Assembly: GCF_048773025.1 (NCBI RefSeq)
Contig: NC_133575.1
Span: 70,710,537-70,774,536 of the forward strand
DNA: 64,000 nt
Direction: 5' to 3'
DNA from: Camelus bactrianus
Taxonomy: Eukaryota > Chordata > Mammalia > Artiodactyla > Camelidae
The notes under the pieces were generated by a model. The model saw nothing but the letters and a program-made list of their open reading frames with translations. It searched no databases and had not been told where the DNA came from. Numbering within the stretch: the first letter of the stretch is position 1; each line of letters starts with the position of its first letter. This document shows positions 46,915 to 59,763 of the stretch, one piece after another. A program made the position numbers and the translations under genes.

Positions 46915-48085
46915 CATAATTACCCCATCTTTTTCTTTTATTAATATTTTATGGTGATAATGCCATATCAATAGTTGAAGATTTACTTCATTTTTTGAAA
47001 CATATCCATGGAACTCAATTCTGTTGATTCACTAGAGTTTTTAAAATCAGTTTTCTATTGATAGACATTTGGGCTGTTTCCAATCTTTGCTATTATAAAA
47101 AGACTGCAATGTATAAACTAGCGTACATACCATTTCTTGTTTTTTCCCAAGGTGTATTTGGGATTTGTTCCTAAAAGTTATATCATTGGACCGAAAGGTA
47201 CATAGATATGCAATTTTACTAAGTCGATATGGTATATATTTCTCTATAATGCTCATACATTTTTCATTTTTACTATCAGTGTCTGAGAGCACCTAATTCC
47301 CTACAGCCATGACAAGAGTTTTTTGCCAAATTTTGTTTTTATCAATCTGATATCTGAGAAGTGATACTTCTATGTGGTTTTAACTTGCATTGATCTAATT
47401 ATTATTATTAAATATTATTGTCTATATTAAGTATATTTTATTTGCTTTCATTTATGTGAAATGTCTGTTCAATCTTTTCCATATTTTTCTCTAAGTTTTT
47501 TGGTCATTTTTATCTTTCCAGATATAAAAGCTCTTTATCAGCAATATTAGCATATTAACACTTTTAAGGTACTATTACTTGCAAACTTTGTCCCAGGTTA
47601 CAATTTGTCTTTTTACTTTGTTTATGCTGTTTTTATTACTACACAAACTAATTTCTTAGGTAATCAAATTTATCAATGTTTTCATCTTTAGCTTCCAGAA
47701 ATTGAGCCACTATTAAGTAACCTTACCTTTTTTCCAAGTAATAAATTAAACAACTACTATTATTTCTAGTATTTATATAGTTTTGATTTTTACATTTAAT
47801 TCTGTGCTCCATTTGGAATTTATTCTGGTGCATAGTGTGAGGAGTGGATCAATTTTACATTTTTCTATGAGTCTGTCTAGTTGTTATAACATTTATTAAA
47901 ATGTCCATCATTTCCTCTGTTTTGATGTGCTGCCTTATCTTATGCTAAATTTTTACATATACTTTCTCTATTTATGAATTTTCTAGTATATTATATTGAA
48001 CTTTCTGTATATGCATGCACTTATAGTTTTTAAATATCAGTGGCCTTATGGTATGCTTTAATAACATCTACAAAATTATTCTGAG
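46915..48085 (-). mobile_element. Very old L1 fragment, ORF2 C-terminal part
   Basis: Antisense landmarks in order: GACATTTGGGCTGTTTCCAA, CTCTTTATCAGCAATATTAG, GTCTTTTTACTTTGTTTATG and CCATTTGGAATTTATTCTGG. This is an L1M5/L1ME-like age class judging by divergence, and a fragment only. Confidence 0.72.
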
Positions 48086-48574
48086 CTTTCTGTCTGTTGT
48101 AGCTGGCTAGATAATTACAACTTAAGAACCACACTACTATTTTGGTGACATCTTATCTTAATTTCAAGAAAAAAAAAACCCTAAGAATAAATAAGCCATC
48201 TTGCTATAACTGTTCTTATACATTAAAATGTGTGCAGTTACAATAAATATTAAAATACCTACTTTTCTTCTTGCTATTATTTTGGCTGAATATATCTCCA
48301 AATATTCCTATGTCTTAAAAATTGTTTTTGTTCTCTCTAAAGTACACTGATACATTTAGAAAATTTTGAGTATGTAGTGGAATGTAAATAATTGGTATAT
48401 TGGTAAGACATTTTGATTGCAAATAATAGAAATTAAATACAATTGGTTTAAGCAAAACAAAAGGGGGATTTGTTGGTGATACAAAGTTTTATTACTGAAT
48501 ATAAGAATTGAGAATGATCTATTATAAGGAATAGGAATCCTGTAGAGGAACCCAAGAATTAAAAAAAAAACCTA
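48086..48574. other. No gene seen; possible old repeat at 48400-48560
   Basis: Unassigned. ATTGCAAATAATAGAAATTA and GGTTTAAGCAAAACAAAAGG resemble the head of a common mammalian repeat that I cannot name. Confidence 0.4.
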
Positions 48575-49178
48575 ATAATTGATTGAGGTGAAAATCTCAT
48601 TACATGAAATGAATCATTTTAATGTGAAGTATTTAGTGGCATTTAGCATATTCATGATGTTGTGCTATCACCACCTCTTTCTAATTATAAAATATGTCCA
48701 AAATTCTAAAGTAAAAACTTATACTCATTATGCAGTCTCTTCCCTTTCCCTCTTTGCCTATTCTCTGGCAACCACCAATCTGAATTTTATTGTTATGGAT
48801 TTATCTATACTGGGTACTTCATATAAGTGTAATTATATGTATGTGTCTCTTGTGTCTGGCTCCTTTCACTTAGCAAAATACTTTAAAAGTTCATTCACAT
48901 TGTAGCATGTAGAATTCCTTCATTCCTTTTTTTCTGGTTGAAAAAATATTCCGTTGCATGTATACACAACAATTGGTTTATCCATTAGATCTCTTCAAGC
49001 ACATTAGCGCTGTTTCTACCTTTTGGCTACTGTAAGTAGTGCTGCTATAAACATACATGAACTTGTATTCATTTGAGTATCTGTTTTCAAGTTTTTTATA
49101 TTTCCCAAAGAGTGTAATTGCAGGTATCATATGGTGGTTCTATGTTTAAGTTTTTGCAGAACTGCCATACACTTTTCG
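48575..49178 (-). mobile_element. Old L1 fragment, end of ORF2 and 3' UTR
   Basis: Antisense L1: CTCTGGCAACCACCAATCTG, GTGTCTGGCTCCTTTCACTT, CTACCTTTTGGCTACTGTAA and GCAGAACTGCCATACACTTT in consensus order. Truncated at its 5' side near 49178. Confidence 0.8.
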
Positions 49179-49189
49179 AAGGGGGGTGG

Positions 49190-49311
49190 TGGTACTGGTC
49201 ACAGGATATAAAGTTTCAGTTATGTAAGATGAATAAGATCTGGAAAGCTAATATACATCATATTGACAACAGCTAATGATACTGTATTGTATACTTAAAA
49301 TTTGCTGTTTC

Positions 49312-49346
<35 letters not shown>
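49190..49346 (+). mobile_element. L1 3' UTR scrap followed by a (TG)n microsatellite
   Basis: Sense L1 3' UTR (AAGTTTCAGTTATGTAAGAT, TGATACTGTATTGTATACTT) to about 49303, then a pure TG run at about 49315-49346. It is opposite in orientation to the L1 pieces on either side. Confidence 0.7.
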
Positions 49347-49348
<2 letters not shown>

Positions 49349-49359
49349 GAAGATTTAAG

Positions 49360-50350
49360 ATCTAGTCTGTTAGCAAAGTTGTGAATTTTCCAGTTTTATT
49401 TTTGTCATTGATTCAAAGTTCCTTCCACTGTGGTTGGAGAAGATAGTTTGTAGATACTTCGCATGATTTCAACCTTTTAAAATTTATCTAGACATGTTTT
49501 GGGGCTTAAAATGTGATCTGTTCTGGAGAGTGGTCCATGTGCACTTGAGAAAATGTGTATTCTGCTGTTGTTGGATGAGTGATTTCTAAATATCTGTATA
49601 GTTGGGTTTATATTGTTGCTCAAGAGCTCTATTTCCTTATTGATTTTCTGTCTAGATATTTTACCATTTATTGCAAATAAGGTGTTGAAGTCTCTAAGTA
49701 TTATTTTAGAACATTCTTTTCCTCAGATCAGTCAATATTTGCTTCCCATATTTGGGGCTTAGTTGTTTGAGGTGTATATAATTTTACTTGCTATATATAG
49801 CTTCTTGATAAATTTATCCTTTTATCAATATATAAAATCCTTCTTTTCTGTTGTGACAGTTTTTTGACTTGAAGTCTATTTTGTTTAATTTTTGTTTAGC
49901 CACACGGGTTTTGTTGTTGTTGTTGTTGTTATTATTTGCATGGAACATCTTTTTCCATCCTTACACTTTCATCTTATTTGCATTTTTGGATCTAAAGTGA
50001 GTCTCTTGTTGGCAGAATTTAGTTGGGTCATTTTTTGAATACAGAGGTTAATCCATTTATATTTAAAATAATTACTGATAAAGAAGGACTTCTGCCATTT
50101 TGCTACATGTTTTTGAATACCTTATAAGATTTTTGTGTCACATTTCCTAAATTTTTGCTTTGTTTGTGTTTAATTGTGGGGCAAGAACATTTTTAGATTG
50201 CTTTTTTCTTGATTTAGTATGCTTTAACTGTTTTCCAGAGCCTCAACAAGTTGGTTCCAATAGTTTCTGCTTATTTTTCAATGTTTCTGTGGAGCAAAAG
50301 ATGTTTGGAGCTAACTTCTCCACCATTTGGCTGACATCACTCCCCAGAAG
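49360..50350 (-). mobile_element. L1 fragment, ORF2 endonuclease region joined to a 5'-end-like segment
   Basis: Antisense ORF2 N-terminal sequence (CCTTCCACTGTGGTTGGAGA, TGGTCCATGTGCACTTGAGA, GAGTCTCTTGTTGGCAGAA) runs to about 50110. It then passes to sequence ending with CCACCATTTGGCTGACATC at about 50319-50337, typical of an L1 5' end read antisense. ORF1 appears to be missing between them. A TTG run lies at 49913-49930. Confidence 0.65.
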
Positions 50351-52329
50351 TTGTTTTGTTCTGTTGTGTTTTGCTTGTTCTTTGATTCTACTCATCTCTG
50401 TGTGTTTACTTCATTTTTCTTTCTTTAGTTTACATGGGAGAAAACGGTTGCTAACAACTCCTGAATTTCAGCCAAATAGATACTGACTGAGAGATTTTTC
50501 TCAGTTTAAGTTGTGACATTCTTGAATAAAAGTATAACTTGTGCAGCTTTGGTCAGATTCCCTCACTTGAACTAATCAACTATGGCCAGTGATAAGGTCT
50601 TATTATCCTCATGGAGGCTCTAATAATAATCATGTGGATTGGTTGAAGAAGGGGTTTTCTGGAAAATAATAACGTGATGTGTCAAACAAATGGTGATCCT
50701 TGGCCTAATATATACCCAGTGGGATAAATGACACATATATTCAGAGATTCTGGTTCAATATCTTTGAATATATTTTCTTAAATCTACCTCACAAAGAATT
50801 GTCATCCCTAAATTAATTATTCAGCAATCCATTTTTCATCACTCCTCTCTGTATTCCTCATCACTAAGAATAAGATGCAGTTATTGAGAATAAGATGCAG
50901 TTATATAAATTCCCTGTTCTATATCAAGTAGTACCTTTTGTACTTGATGCTGACAACTGTGTATTCAGTGCATATTTCCCCAGTTACTTGAAAGGGTCAA
51001 TAGATCTGTCAGTGATTTTACTTGTTTTCTGGGAATCATTTTTACTCTTGCAGAGTAGCTGAAAGAAGCAATAAGACAAAGCTTTACAATGAGTCTGGTA
51101 ATAACAGAAGTTAGTCTGTGCTGGGAAATAACAAGTTAAAGTAGAGACATGTATTTCTGAGATAAAATATTTTACCATTCATGAAGCAATTTGGCTAAGT
51201 AGGAGCTGCTTCTTGCATTGTCTTTTGCTGAATTCCAAAGACCAGATTGACTATATATCATCTCTTTTGGACATGACTGCAGGCCACATGCTGTCCTTGA
51301 CAGCTGTATCTTTATATGAAGAAACCAACCAGTTTCTGGTATCATCTAGGAAAATAATAGAATAAGCTAGCAGTCACCTGGAGGGAAAAAGAAGTCCTTT
51401 GTTGTTTTTCCTGCATATCCTGCTACAAATAGAATATTGGTAAAATATGTAAAGAATTCTGTCACTGTGTGCTCACTATTGTTAGTTAATCAGAAACTTC
51501 ACATCTTAAAGAAACCTGTGAAATCGATGTGACTTACTTGCTTTATGGAGCATGACATTGAAGATAGCTTCCTACTCGCTGCATTGCTTTGCTCACTGAA
51601 GTATAATATTGTGGAAAATTAAAAAAAATCCTTGTGCTTTCCCATAATTTCACTTGCTCTTGAAAGTCCTTTTTTAACTGAATTTTTCTATTATGTCTAA
51701 TTAAAATGATTATGAAACTTTGAGAAATGGCTAAAATAATTTGGCTATCAAATGGATTCTATGTGAAACAGAATGCAAGTAGCCCCAAAAGAAATACTAC
51801 TAAAGGATATCAGATGTGAACATGGAAAGAATGCCTTTAAAAGTATAGTGATGGGGAAAATTAATGGAAAGAAAAAGATGGACTAATCCTAATTCTTACA
51901 TCAATTCAAGCATGTTATGCCCACCTAAGAGCAGTCCAGAAAAAAAAAAAAAACCAGACCTCTTTTTTAATGTCTGGTGAGATTGTATCAATATTGGGAT
52001 GTTTTTACATCTCACATGTCACAATGCTTTCTTAAATAGAAGATTGATGGGCTAGATTTCTCTCTTTAGTGTACCAATACATTTTGCTACAGAAGATAGA
52101 GTAGATTTTCAATAAGAATGTGATGAATTGGCCAGATTAGGGATATACCTTAGAGAATGCTTTAGTGATGAGAGACAAGTATGTTACATATTGGTTTAGG
52201 GGAAAATATGTTGGCAAAGGTGAACAGTACTGAGCTTATGGACAAAGGAGGAAGAGAAGAAATAAAAGCGAGGTTTTAGAAAGGACCAGCTCTTTTCCAT
52301 CTCACGGTTCTGTCTTAGAACTAAATTCC
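50351..52329. other. No gene seen; unassigned
   Basis: No recognisable exon, RNA gene or named repeat. A 17-base unit, GAATAAGATGCAGTTAT, is tandemly repeated at about 50868-50904, and an A-run lies at 51941-51953. Confidence 0.5.
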
Positions 52330-52860
52330 CTTCTGTTAAGGGGAATGCATTCCAGTGAAAGAGATAGACAATAAATAAATAAACTGATAGTTTTTTATAT
52401 AAAAAAGCCAGGTGGCAGTAAGTGGTATGAAGAAAAATAAAGCAAGACAAGGGATAAGATAGGCACTGATGTGTTAGGAATGACTGTTACTTCATATATA
52501 GGGTGGTGACCTCCAAGGTAAGTTGACATTAGAGACCAGAAGAAAATGAGAGAGCAATTCATACAGATAATTGGGAGAAGAGTATTCCAGGGAGGTAGAA
52601 CGACAAACAGAAGCATTCCAAGGAGGAAACATGTCAGTTGCATACAAGGAGCAACAAGAAAGCCAATAAGGCTGGTTATTTGACCTGGAGAGCAAGTAGT
52701 AATCAAAGTTAGGTAGATGTGGTGCAAGGTAGATTAGACTAGTTTCTATAGGCAATTCTAAAGATTTTGGCTTTTACTTTGAAGACAGTGGGAAACTACT
52801 CAAAGGCATTTATCAAAGAATTTTTGGAGTTGGGGAGGGTTAAAAGATAAAGTCAAATGA
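52330..52860 (-). mobile_element. L2 LINE fragment
   Basis: Antisense L2, one of the longer old pieces in the window: GACAATAAATAAATAAACTG, AGAAAAATAAAGCAAGACAA, GAGAAGAGTATTCCAGGGAG, and then TTTTGGCTTTTACTTTGAAG. The order matches a long internal to 3' part of L2. The minus-strand frames of 84-110 codons inside it are not conserved L2 ORF2. Confidence 0.7.
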
Positions 52861-54089
52861 AGTAATTAATAGTCATGAAAGTCTGAAAGTTGAGGGATAT
52901 TTTGGGAGACTTCCACTTATTGTGATGACTTAAATACATTAAGACATAGAGTTATGACACCATCAGTCCTGAGGATCTCATGAGAGTACTGTGATGGTAA
53001 AATGGTGAATGCTCTGAGAAGGGAAGAGTGGAAGATCTTGGCTTCTCTTCATTCCTATAAAAGACAGTGTAATTGTTGAGTGAAGGACAGTCCTAACAAG
53101 AGCATGTGGAGCTCTGCTATCAGAGACAAATTTAATCATCTGAACAGTATTAATTAGGACTGGACAAATCTCACAGAAATTTTGGCCAATACTGCATCCT
53201 TTTGAAGTTCATGCCCTACATAAATTGCATGATAATAAATATATGTTGGGGAAATTTATTTGGGGGACACAAAAATATCTGTGAAACTATCTTGAAATTC
53301 TCCTGGTTAGGTGGATTTTTGTGATTACTGTTTGTTGCTCCAAGTCATTTAACTGGATCCTATATTTTATAAAGGATTTATGGCTAGCAGAAGTGGTCAG
53401 GGCCTAAAATAAAAACAGGACTCCAATTCCTTCCGAAAAAATGATCATAATGTTAGACATGCCACCACTGCTCACAAAATACATTTTCTACAGTATCTTA
53501 GATTTAACATCAAGAATGGTTTGACATTCAGTTGCTCCACATTTCCAATTATTCATCTCATTAGTCAAAATGCTTTCAATGTTTGTCCCCAAAGCTTCCA
53601 GTAATTTTAGTTATCCATTGCCAGAATAAGGATGTACTCTATACATGGCCTGAAATGACAAAAAGTTAAAGTGGGAAAGTCTATCATGAATAAAGTTCAG
53701 AAACATATTTATTTGGTGAATGTTGACACAGACCATTTCAATCTGAGGTTTGCATTAACTGTGTTAGTCTATTTGGCCTTTGTACTACCTCTTACCTTTT
53801 AACAATTAAAGCATTTTCCTATGGTGATTAAATTTATTACTATTGCTTGAGAAAAAGTTTATAACATTATTTGTTTTATCCAAACTAGACACTTTATTGT
53901 ATGTTTGAAGATTGTTATTTGATCAAATTCTCTTTACTCCTGGTAACTGGAGCATTGCACAAGTTAAGCTAGTCCAGATTTATTTTTATTTTTTGTAATT
54001 CTCCACACAGTATAATGTGTTGCCAAGACTTCAGTTACTTTTTGTCCCCCTATGAGGGATGTTGGAGTGAAGTTAAAATGGATAGGGAT
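52861..54089. other. No gene seen; unassigned
   Basis: No recognisable exon or named repeat. Confidence 0.5.
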
Positions 54090-54224
54090 GGGAGGGTATA
54101 GCTCAGTGGTAGAGTGTGTGTTTAGCATGCATGAGGTCCTGGGTTCAATTCCCAGTACCTCCACTAAAAATAAATAAACCTAATTACCTCCCCACCCAAA
54201 ACAACAACAAAAAAGTAATAAAAG
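54090..54224 (+). mobile_element. Camelid tRNA-Ala-derived SINE (vic-1 type), copy D
   Basis: Plus-strand copy with the RNA polymerase III A box at 54099-54109 (TAGCTCAGTGG) and B box at 54142-54152 (GGTTCAATTCC). A tRNA-unrelated tail follows (ACCTAATTACCTCCCC), then an A-rich run. Flanking GATAGGGAT (54081 onward) and GATAGGATT (54225 onward) look like a slightly diverged target-site duplication. Confidence 0.96.
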
Positions 54225-54233
54225 AGATAGGAT

Positions 54234-55034
54234 TGTTTAAATATGTTGTAATATGAGTATAAATAAACAAAACAAAACAAAAAAGATAAAATAGTAAGAC
54301 CCACGTGTGTCATTTATTTGATCAATTAAAAAAAGAATTTTAGTAAATAGTTCACTTTTTGAGTGATTAAAGAGAAAATCAAAGAAATAGAAAGGCACGA
54401 CATAAATGACAGATGACTGAAGCAAAAATTAGATGTGGTAGGTGATTCAAAGCATTTACTGCAATGACCCACATTTAAAGTCAGTCAAGGGTAAAATACA
54501 AAGTAGCTGTTTTAATCTGAATGAGACAACTTATGGGAAATATTTACATTTGGAATGCTATCTAAGCAATTAACCTAGTGATTATTAATAATTGCTAATT
54601 AGTATAAATGATATACAATGGATTTTTTTATCAACTGCCTTAAAAATGCAGTGGGGTAATGTGACTGTGCTATACTTCATAAATCCTCTTAAAGTAAATA
54701 GCTAAAAAGTAAAGTGTGATTAGTCCACAAGATGCAGAAATGTAAGAAACCACAAAGAGCTTACATTAATTGTATAAACCAGAATTGTAGCTTACTTTTA
54801 TGTATGGCAGCGAGTGGGAAGGGCAGTTCTAACAATGTATTCATACATCCATACTTTAATCTCTTGAGTTATTTTATGTAATGTATTTTAAAGATTATAA
54901 AATCATATTTTTATAATGGAAATTTTATCTAGTATTTATAAAACTACATTCACTAAATATATGCTAGGAATTCAAGTACTGGTTCTTTTGGATCACATAT
55001 CTTTATGTTTCTATTCAAGAATTAAATCATTTAA
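54234..55034. other. No gene seen; unassigned AT-rich DNA
   Basis: No recognisable feature. Confidence 0.5.
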
Positions 55035-55215
55035 AATATTCTTTGTATTTACCAGATATCTACTATGTGCTACCAAGTTTTAGGGACATGATAGAGGAAC
55101 ATAACACAGCATTCCTTTGCCTATGGTCTTGTGGTGCCTTCCATTTATCGATGGCACAAACAATAAAAAAGCAATTACCCAGGTAATTATTCAATTATTA
55201 ATGTAAAGAATAAAC
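55035..55215 (-). mobile_element. L2 LINE 3' end fragment
   Basis: Antisense L2 3' end: ATATCTACTATGTGCTACCA, GGGACATGATAGAGGAACAT, then GGTCTTGTGGTGCC. The order matches 'cacctactatgtgcca ... ggggataca ... ctcatggagctta', with high divergence. Confidence 0.6.
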
Positions 55216-55339
55216 ACTCAGATTAAAAATTCAGTCCCTCATTTAAAGTTAAAGTATATCTTACGCTGTTACAACAGTGTCAGGTCAGAGCTACAAACTA
55301 AACTATGATCTCAAATTAGAACAGATCTTAATAATTCAC

Positions 55340-56395
55340 AGAAACTTTTAATATTGAGGGACTTATGCCTCCAGGTTTAATGGAGTAGCTTATAGTGTAA
55401 CAACCCTTTTGCTGAGAACAGCTATATAAACTGGATCAAATGCAAAAATAGAAACAGCTTTCTAAAGGCATTAGAGAACAACCAAGGAAAGCAAGATTTG
55501 AGGGTCCAGGATTAGGAAAAGATGAGAAATTCAGTTTTATCTGACACCCTCCACCTTCTTTTCCCTCAAGACAATTATCTATTCATAGACTATAAAGGCC
55601 TGAGAGGCTGAGAAAAACATGAGGTCTCAGAACCATCCAAAGCCTCATGGGGTTGGTGTTTATTTCTATCAAGTCATCCAGGATGTGGGGAATTAAGATC
55701 TTGGCCAAGGATGTCAGCAAAGATGGTGGAGTTAGGATATCTAAAATACATCTTCTTTAAAATATCAATAAGAAAATGAAAAAATAGCCAGAAGAAACTT
55801 TTTTCAGAGCTCTGGAATTCATCAAAGCGTTGCAACAATTGAATGATCATTTATTCAAGAAAAATAGCAGAACACCAGTAAAAAATAGTGGCTTTGTGAT
55901 GTTTTAACTTGCTCTATTCCCATCCCTCTCTCTCCAGCTCTGCGGTACCCTTTAAACCCAACAACCCACAACCAGTTGCAAACCAGCTGTTTAACAGCCA
56001 CTGGAAGAGCCCACATGAGGTTGGAACTTGTACTAAGCCCCTTCCTAGAGAATTCAGAGCATTCTTTGACTTGACACTTATATAATGTAAAGAGACTTCC
56101 TCAGGATGTTACTTAAAGCAATTAAGAAGCAATTATTTGCCTGAGGCAGTGGCTACCAGCTGGGGACAAACAACATTAACTAATCAAAAAGATTAAAAGG
56201 AAAAATTAGGGAATAAAATGTCCGTAAGCTTTATGAAAAGCTCTGATACATTCCTGGAAATCTATAAGGCTATGCATATGTGTAAGGCTATGAGCATGCC
56301 CAAGGCTATGTACATACTCAGGAAATATTTGAACAGGCCCTAAGCTCTCATCTTTGGGGGACCATGAGGTTCAGGACAAGCAGGAAGTAAAAGCT
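55340..56395 (+). mobile_element. Probable L1 5' UTR sequence
   Basis: GC-richer DNA with an L1-head-like element at about 55706-55731 (AGGATGTCAGCAAAGATGGT). Further on, wording resembles old L1 5' UTRs (CCCAAGGCTATGTACATACT, GGACAAGCAGGAAGTAAAAG). It runs directly into L1 ORF2 C-terminal sequence at about 56398. Three short AAGGCTATG units lie at about 56265-56315. Confidence 0.55.
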
Positions 56396-56397
56396 AA

Positions 56398-57903
56398 ACT
56401 GGCAACTTCATATATTTGAGAAGCGATCCAAGAATATTCAATGGGGAAAGGGTAATCTCGTCAATAAATCATGCTGGAAAACTGGATAACCACATGCAGA
56501 AAAATGAAATTGGACTCCTATCTTACACCACTCATAAAAATAAACTCAAAATGGATTAAACACTTAAAGACCTGAAACCATAAAACTTATGGAAGAAAAC
56601 ATAGTATAAAGCTATTTGATGTTGATATTAGCAGAAATTTCTTGAATGTGACAGCAAAACACAAGCAACAGAAGCATAAATAAATAAGTTGGACTACATC
56701 AAACCAAAGACCTCTGCACAGAAAGAGAAATAATTGACAAAATGGAAAGACAACCTATGGGATGGGAGAAAATGTTCACAAATCATATATCAAGTAAAGA
56801 ATTAATATCCAAAGTGTTTTAAAGAACTCATACTACTCTATCAAAAAGCTAACAACCTGATTTAAAAATGAACATAGGAACTGAATAAACAGTTTTTCAC
56901 AAAAGACATACAGATGGCCAGCAGTTACATGAAAAGATGCTCAACATCACTAATCATCAGGAAAATGCAAATCAAAACCACAATGAGAAACCTCATACCT
57001 ATTAGGATTGCTATCATCAAAAAGACGAGAGATAACAAGTATTGACCAGGATATGGAGAAAAGGGAATCTTGGTGTACTGTTAGTGGTAATGAAAATTGG
57101 TACAGCCATATGAAAAGCAATATGGAGGTTCCTCACAAAATTAAAATGGAACTACCATATTACCCAGCAATCCCCCTTCTGGGTATATAGCCAAAGCAAT
57201 TGAAATCAGGATCTCACCGAGCTATCCGAACTCCCATGTTCATTGTAACATTACTCACATAAGACAAGATATGGAAACAACCTATATGTCAACAAGTGAA
57301 TGGATAAAGATGTGGTATATATATATATATATATAAAATAGAATTTAATCCAGTCATAGGAAAGAAGGAAATCTTGCCATTTGCAACCACTTGGATGGAC
57401 TTTGAGGGCATTAAAGTGAAATAACTGAGACAGAAAAAAAATATTGTATGATATCACTTATATGTGAAGTCTAAAAAAGACTAAGAGAAACAGAGAGTAG
57501 AATGGTGGTTACCAAAGGTTGAGAGGTGGGGGAATTCGGGAGATATTGGTCAAAGGGTACAAACCTCCATTTATTAGATTAACAAGTTTGGGTATCTAAT
57601 GTACAGCATAATTATTATATCTAATAATATACTTGAATGTTGCTAAAGCATAGATCTTAAAGGTTCTCACCACAAAACAGAAATGGTAACTATGTAATAG
57701 GAATGACATGGTAGCTAATAATATGGTGGCAATAATTTTGAAATCTATAAATGAATCGAACCAAAAGGTTATACACTTTAAACTTACACAATGTTATGGG
57801 TCAATTATAACTGTATCTCAATGAAGCTGGAAAAAACACATTGTATACCTTGAACTTATACAATGTTAAATATCAATTAAAACTCAATAAAGCTGGAAAA
57901 CAA
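56398..57903 (+). mobile_element. L1 fragment, ORF2 C-terminus and 3' UTR
   Basis: Sense L1. The ORF2 C-terminal region has AAGATGCTCAACATCACTAA and TTCTGGGTATATAGCCAAAG. The 3' UTR follows and ends in two near-identical terminal units (about 57771-57837 and 57841-57901), each closing with a CTCAAT(G/A)AAGCTGGAAAA motif. A TA microsatellite lies at 57316-57336. The reading frame is broken. Confidence 0.88.
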
Positions 57904-58124
57904 TAGTATCTAAAGAATATGTTGTTATTATTTAAATATTAAGACAATTGTTTGTTTATTGTAAATATTTCCTTTACTATTTATCAAAAGGGGATTCTTT
58001 GCAATTATAAATATTTATCTCCATCTTCCTCAGCATTTACCAAAATGGGTCTATATTGTGTGTTTTAAATAAACATTTGTAAAGAGAAAAAAAAAATTAA
58101 GTGCACTTATTTTAAAATTTTATT
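57904..58124. other. Unassigned
   Basis: Short AT-rich stretch with an A-run at about 58089-58097. Confidence 0.5.
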
Positions 58125-58545
58125 TAAAATAAAAGATTTCCAAAAAGGTACAAAGAAATATACAAGAAAGCTCTATGACCATCCTCCCATCCTCCACCAA
58201 AATTAATATTTTATGTAACTGTAATGCAATATCAAAACTAAGAAATTTACATTAGTATAATACATAGAACTTATTTATATTTCACCAGTTATACTCGTGT
58301 TTATCTCTGTGTGTGTAGGTCTGTGCAGTTTTATCACACATGTAGTTTTGTGTATCCACCATCAAATCAAGATATTCAATTATACCATTATAAGACTTCC
58401 TTGTGTCACTGTTTTATAGCCACACTCATGCCCTCCTCACTAATCCCAGGCAACCTTTAATCTGTTTTCCATGTTTATAATTCTTTTTCATTTAAAGAAT
58501 GCTTTCTGGGCAGAATCATGTAGTATGTATCCAAAGTACTTTATC
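58125..58545 (-). mobile_element. Old L1 3' UTR fragment
   Basis: Antisense L1M-type 3' UTR: TTTCACCAGTTATACTCGTG, GTGTATCCACCATCAAATCA, CTAATCCCAGGCAACCTTTA and TGGGCAGAATCATGTAGTAT, in consensus order. Confidence 0.7.
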
Positions 58546-59571
58546 TTCTTTGCTTTAAAAAGCTGTCATTTTCTGCTTCTAGTTCCCTGTGTTGAGAAAG
58601 AACATATGCACTCAAGGTCTGTATCAGACCCTTGAGATTTTGACTTAATTATTTTATTTTATTTTATGTTATTATTAATTAATTTGTTTATTTAAAAATA
58701 TTAAAAAAATTTTAATCAATTTCAAAGGTTACTTTCCATTTAAATTATTACAAAATATTGGCTATATATCCTTGAGCCTATTTTAGAGAAGAGAAGAATC
58801 CTATACTATAAATGAAAAGCATTATGTACTCCCAGACTGAAATTGTGTTAATTCATGTATCCACATTACCTAAATTTACAGATACATATACATGTACTTT
58901 CAAGTAATATAGTTGAATAATAAGCTAAGATGTTATTGTTTCTTTTCCAAGAAGCTTATTAAACTATGCAGTTGAAATAGAAAAGACAATTTCATTTAAT
59001 GCAACTGTAATTAAAAGTTAATTAGTTAATTCATTATTCTAAAGTTGCACTACAATTATTTTGAAATGAGTCTATTAAAATATGTCTTAGTGAGGATCTC
59101 TCATATTTTGAAGTTGAGTCTGCACATGAAAATATACATTGGAGTCTCTCTTTGAGTAGAATGGCATCAACAAAGTAATTGAAAAGCCTTTAGTAAATGT
59201 TTCAATTTTTCTGCTGCATTTTTAGTAATAAAAATGATAATGTTGAGCATTGATTTTATTTGTAATGTTCTCAACTGAATAATCATTAGTTTTGATTTTC
59301 ATTATTGTTAAAAAGACACCATCCTTTTCTCTGCAATTTAAATTCTTCAACTAGCCCTGCAGAAGTAATCAAAAGTTAAAACCTCCAGTTCACCTGTTCT
59401 ACCTTTTTATCATCATAATTTTATGAGTACTTGTCAATATGGTTGGAAGATAACATGGAAAATAGATACCTGGCAAACAAGGGTGGTAGCCAGTCCTAGT
59501 GTATATAAAGTTTAATGCATTGATTTATGTCAAATAATAGTGATGTTCTGAGGCTTCCATAGCATACAAGG
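58546..59571. other. No gene seen; unassigned AT-rich DNA
   Basis: Contains a low-complexity TTTTA/TTAA stretch at about 58648-58715. No exon or named repeat. Confidence 0.5.
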
Positions 59572-59712
59572 GATGGAGCTAGATGTTTTATATACAATTT
59601 CTGTCATCTTTAACACAGTCCTATGTTTTTGTCTCTCTTTTATAGACAAGTTAGAGAAACAGAGAGATTCCACTGATCAATCTAAAACGACACATCTAGA
59701 AAATGGCAAACA
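59572..59712 (-). mobile_element. MIR SINE fragment
   Basis: Antisense MIR: GGAGCTAGATGTTTTATATA, TTTTATAGACAAGTTAGAGA, AACAGAGAGATTCC and GACACATCTAGAAAATGG, following the MIR order with clear divergence. Confidence 0.6.
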
Positions 59713-59763
59713 TATACTCTGTCTACTAGTTTTTGATAATTGTTACCTAAAAAGGTATGGGGA

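Noticed and set aside
48579-48905. 108-codon plus-strand frame with hydrophobic segments
   Set aside because: It is antisense to an old L1 3' end. The hydrophobicity comes from T-rich codons.
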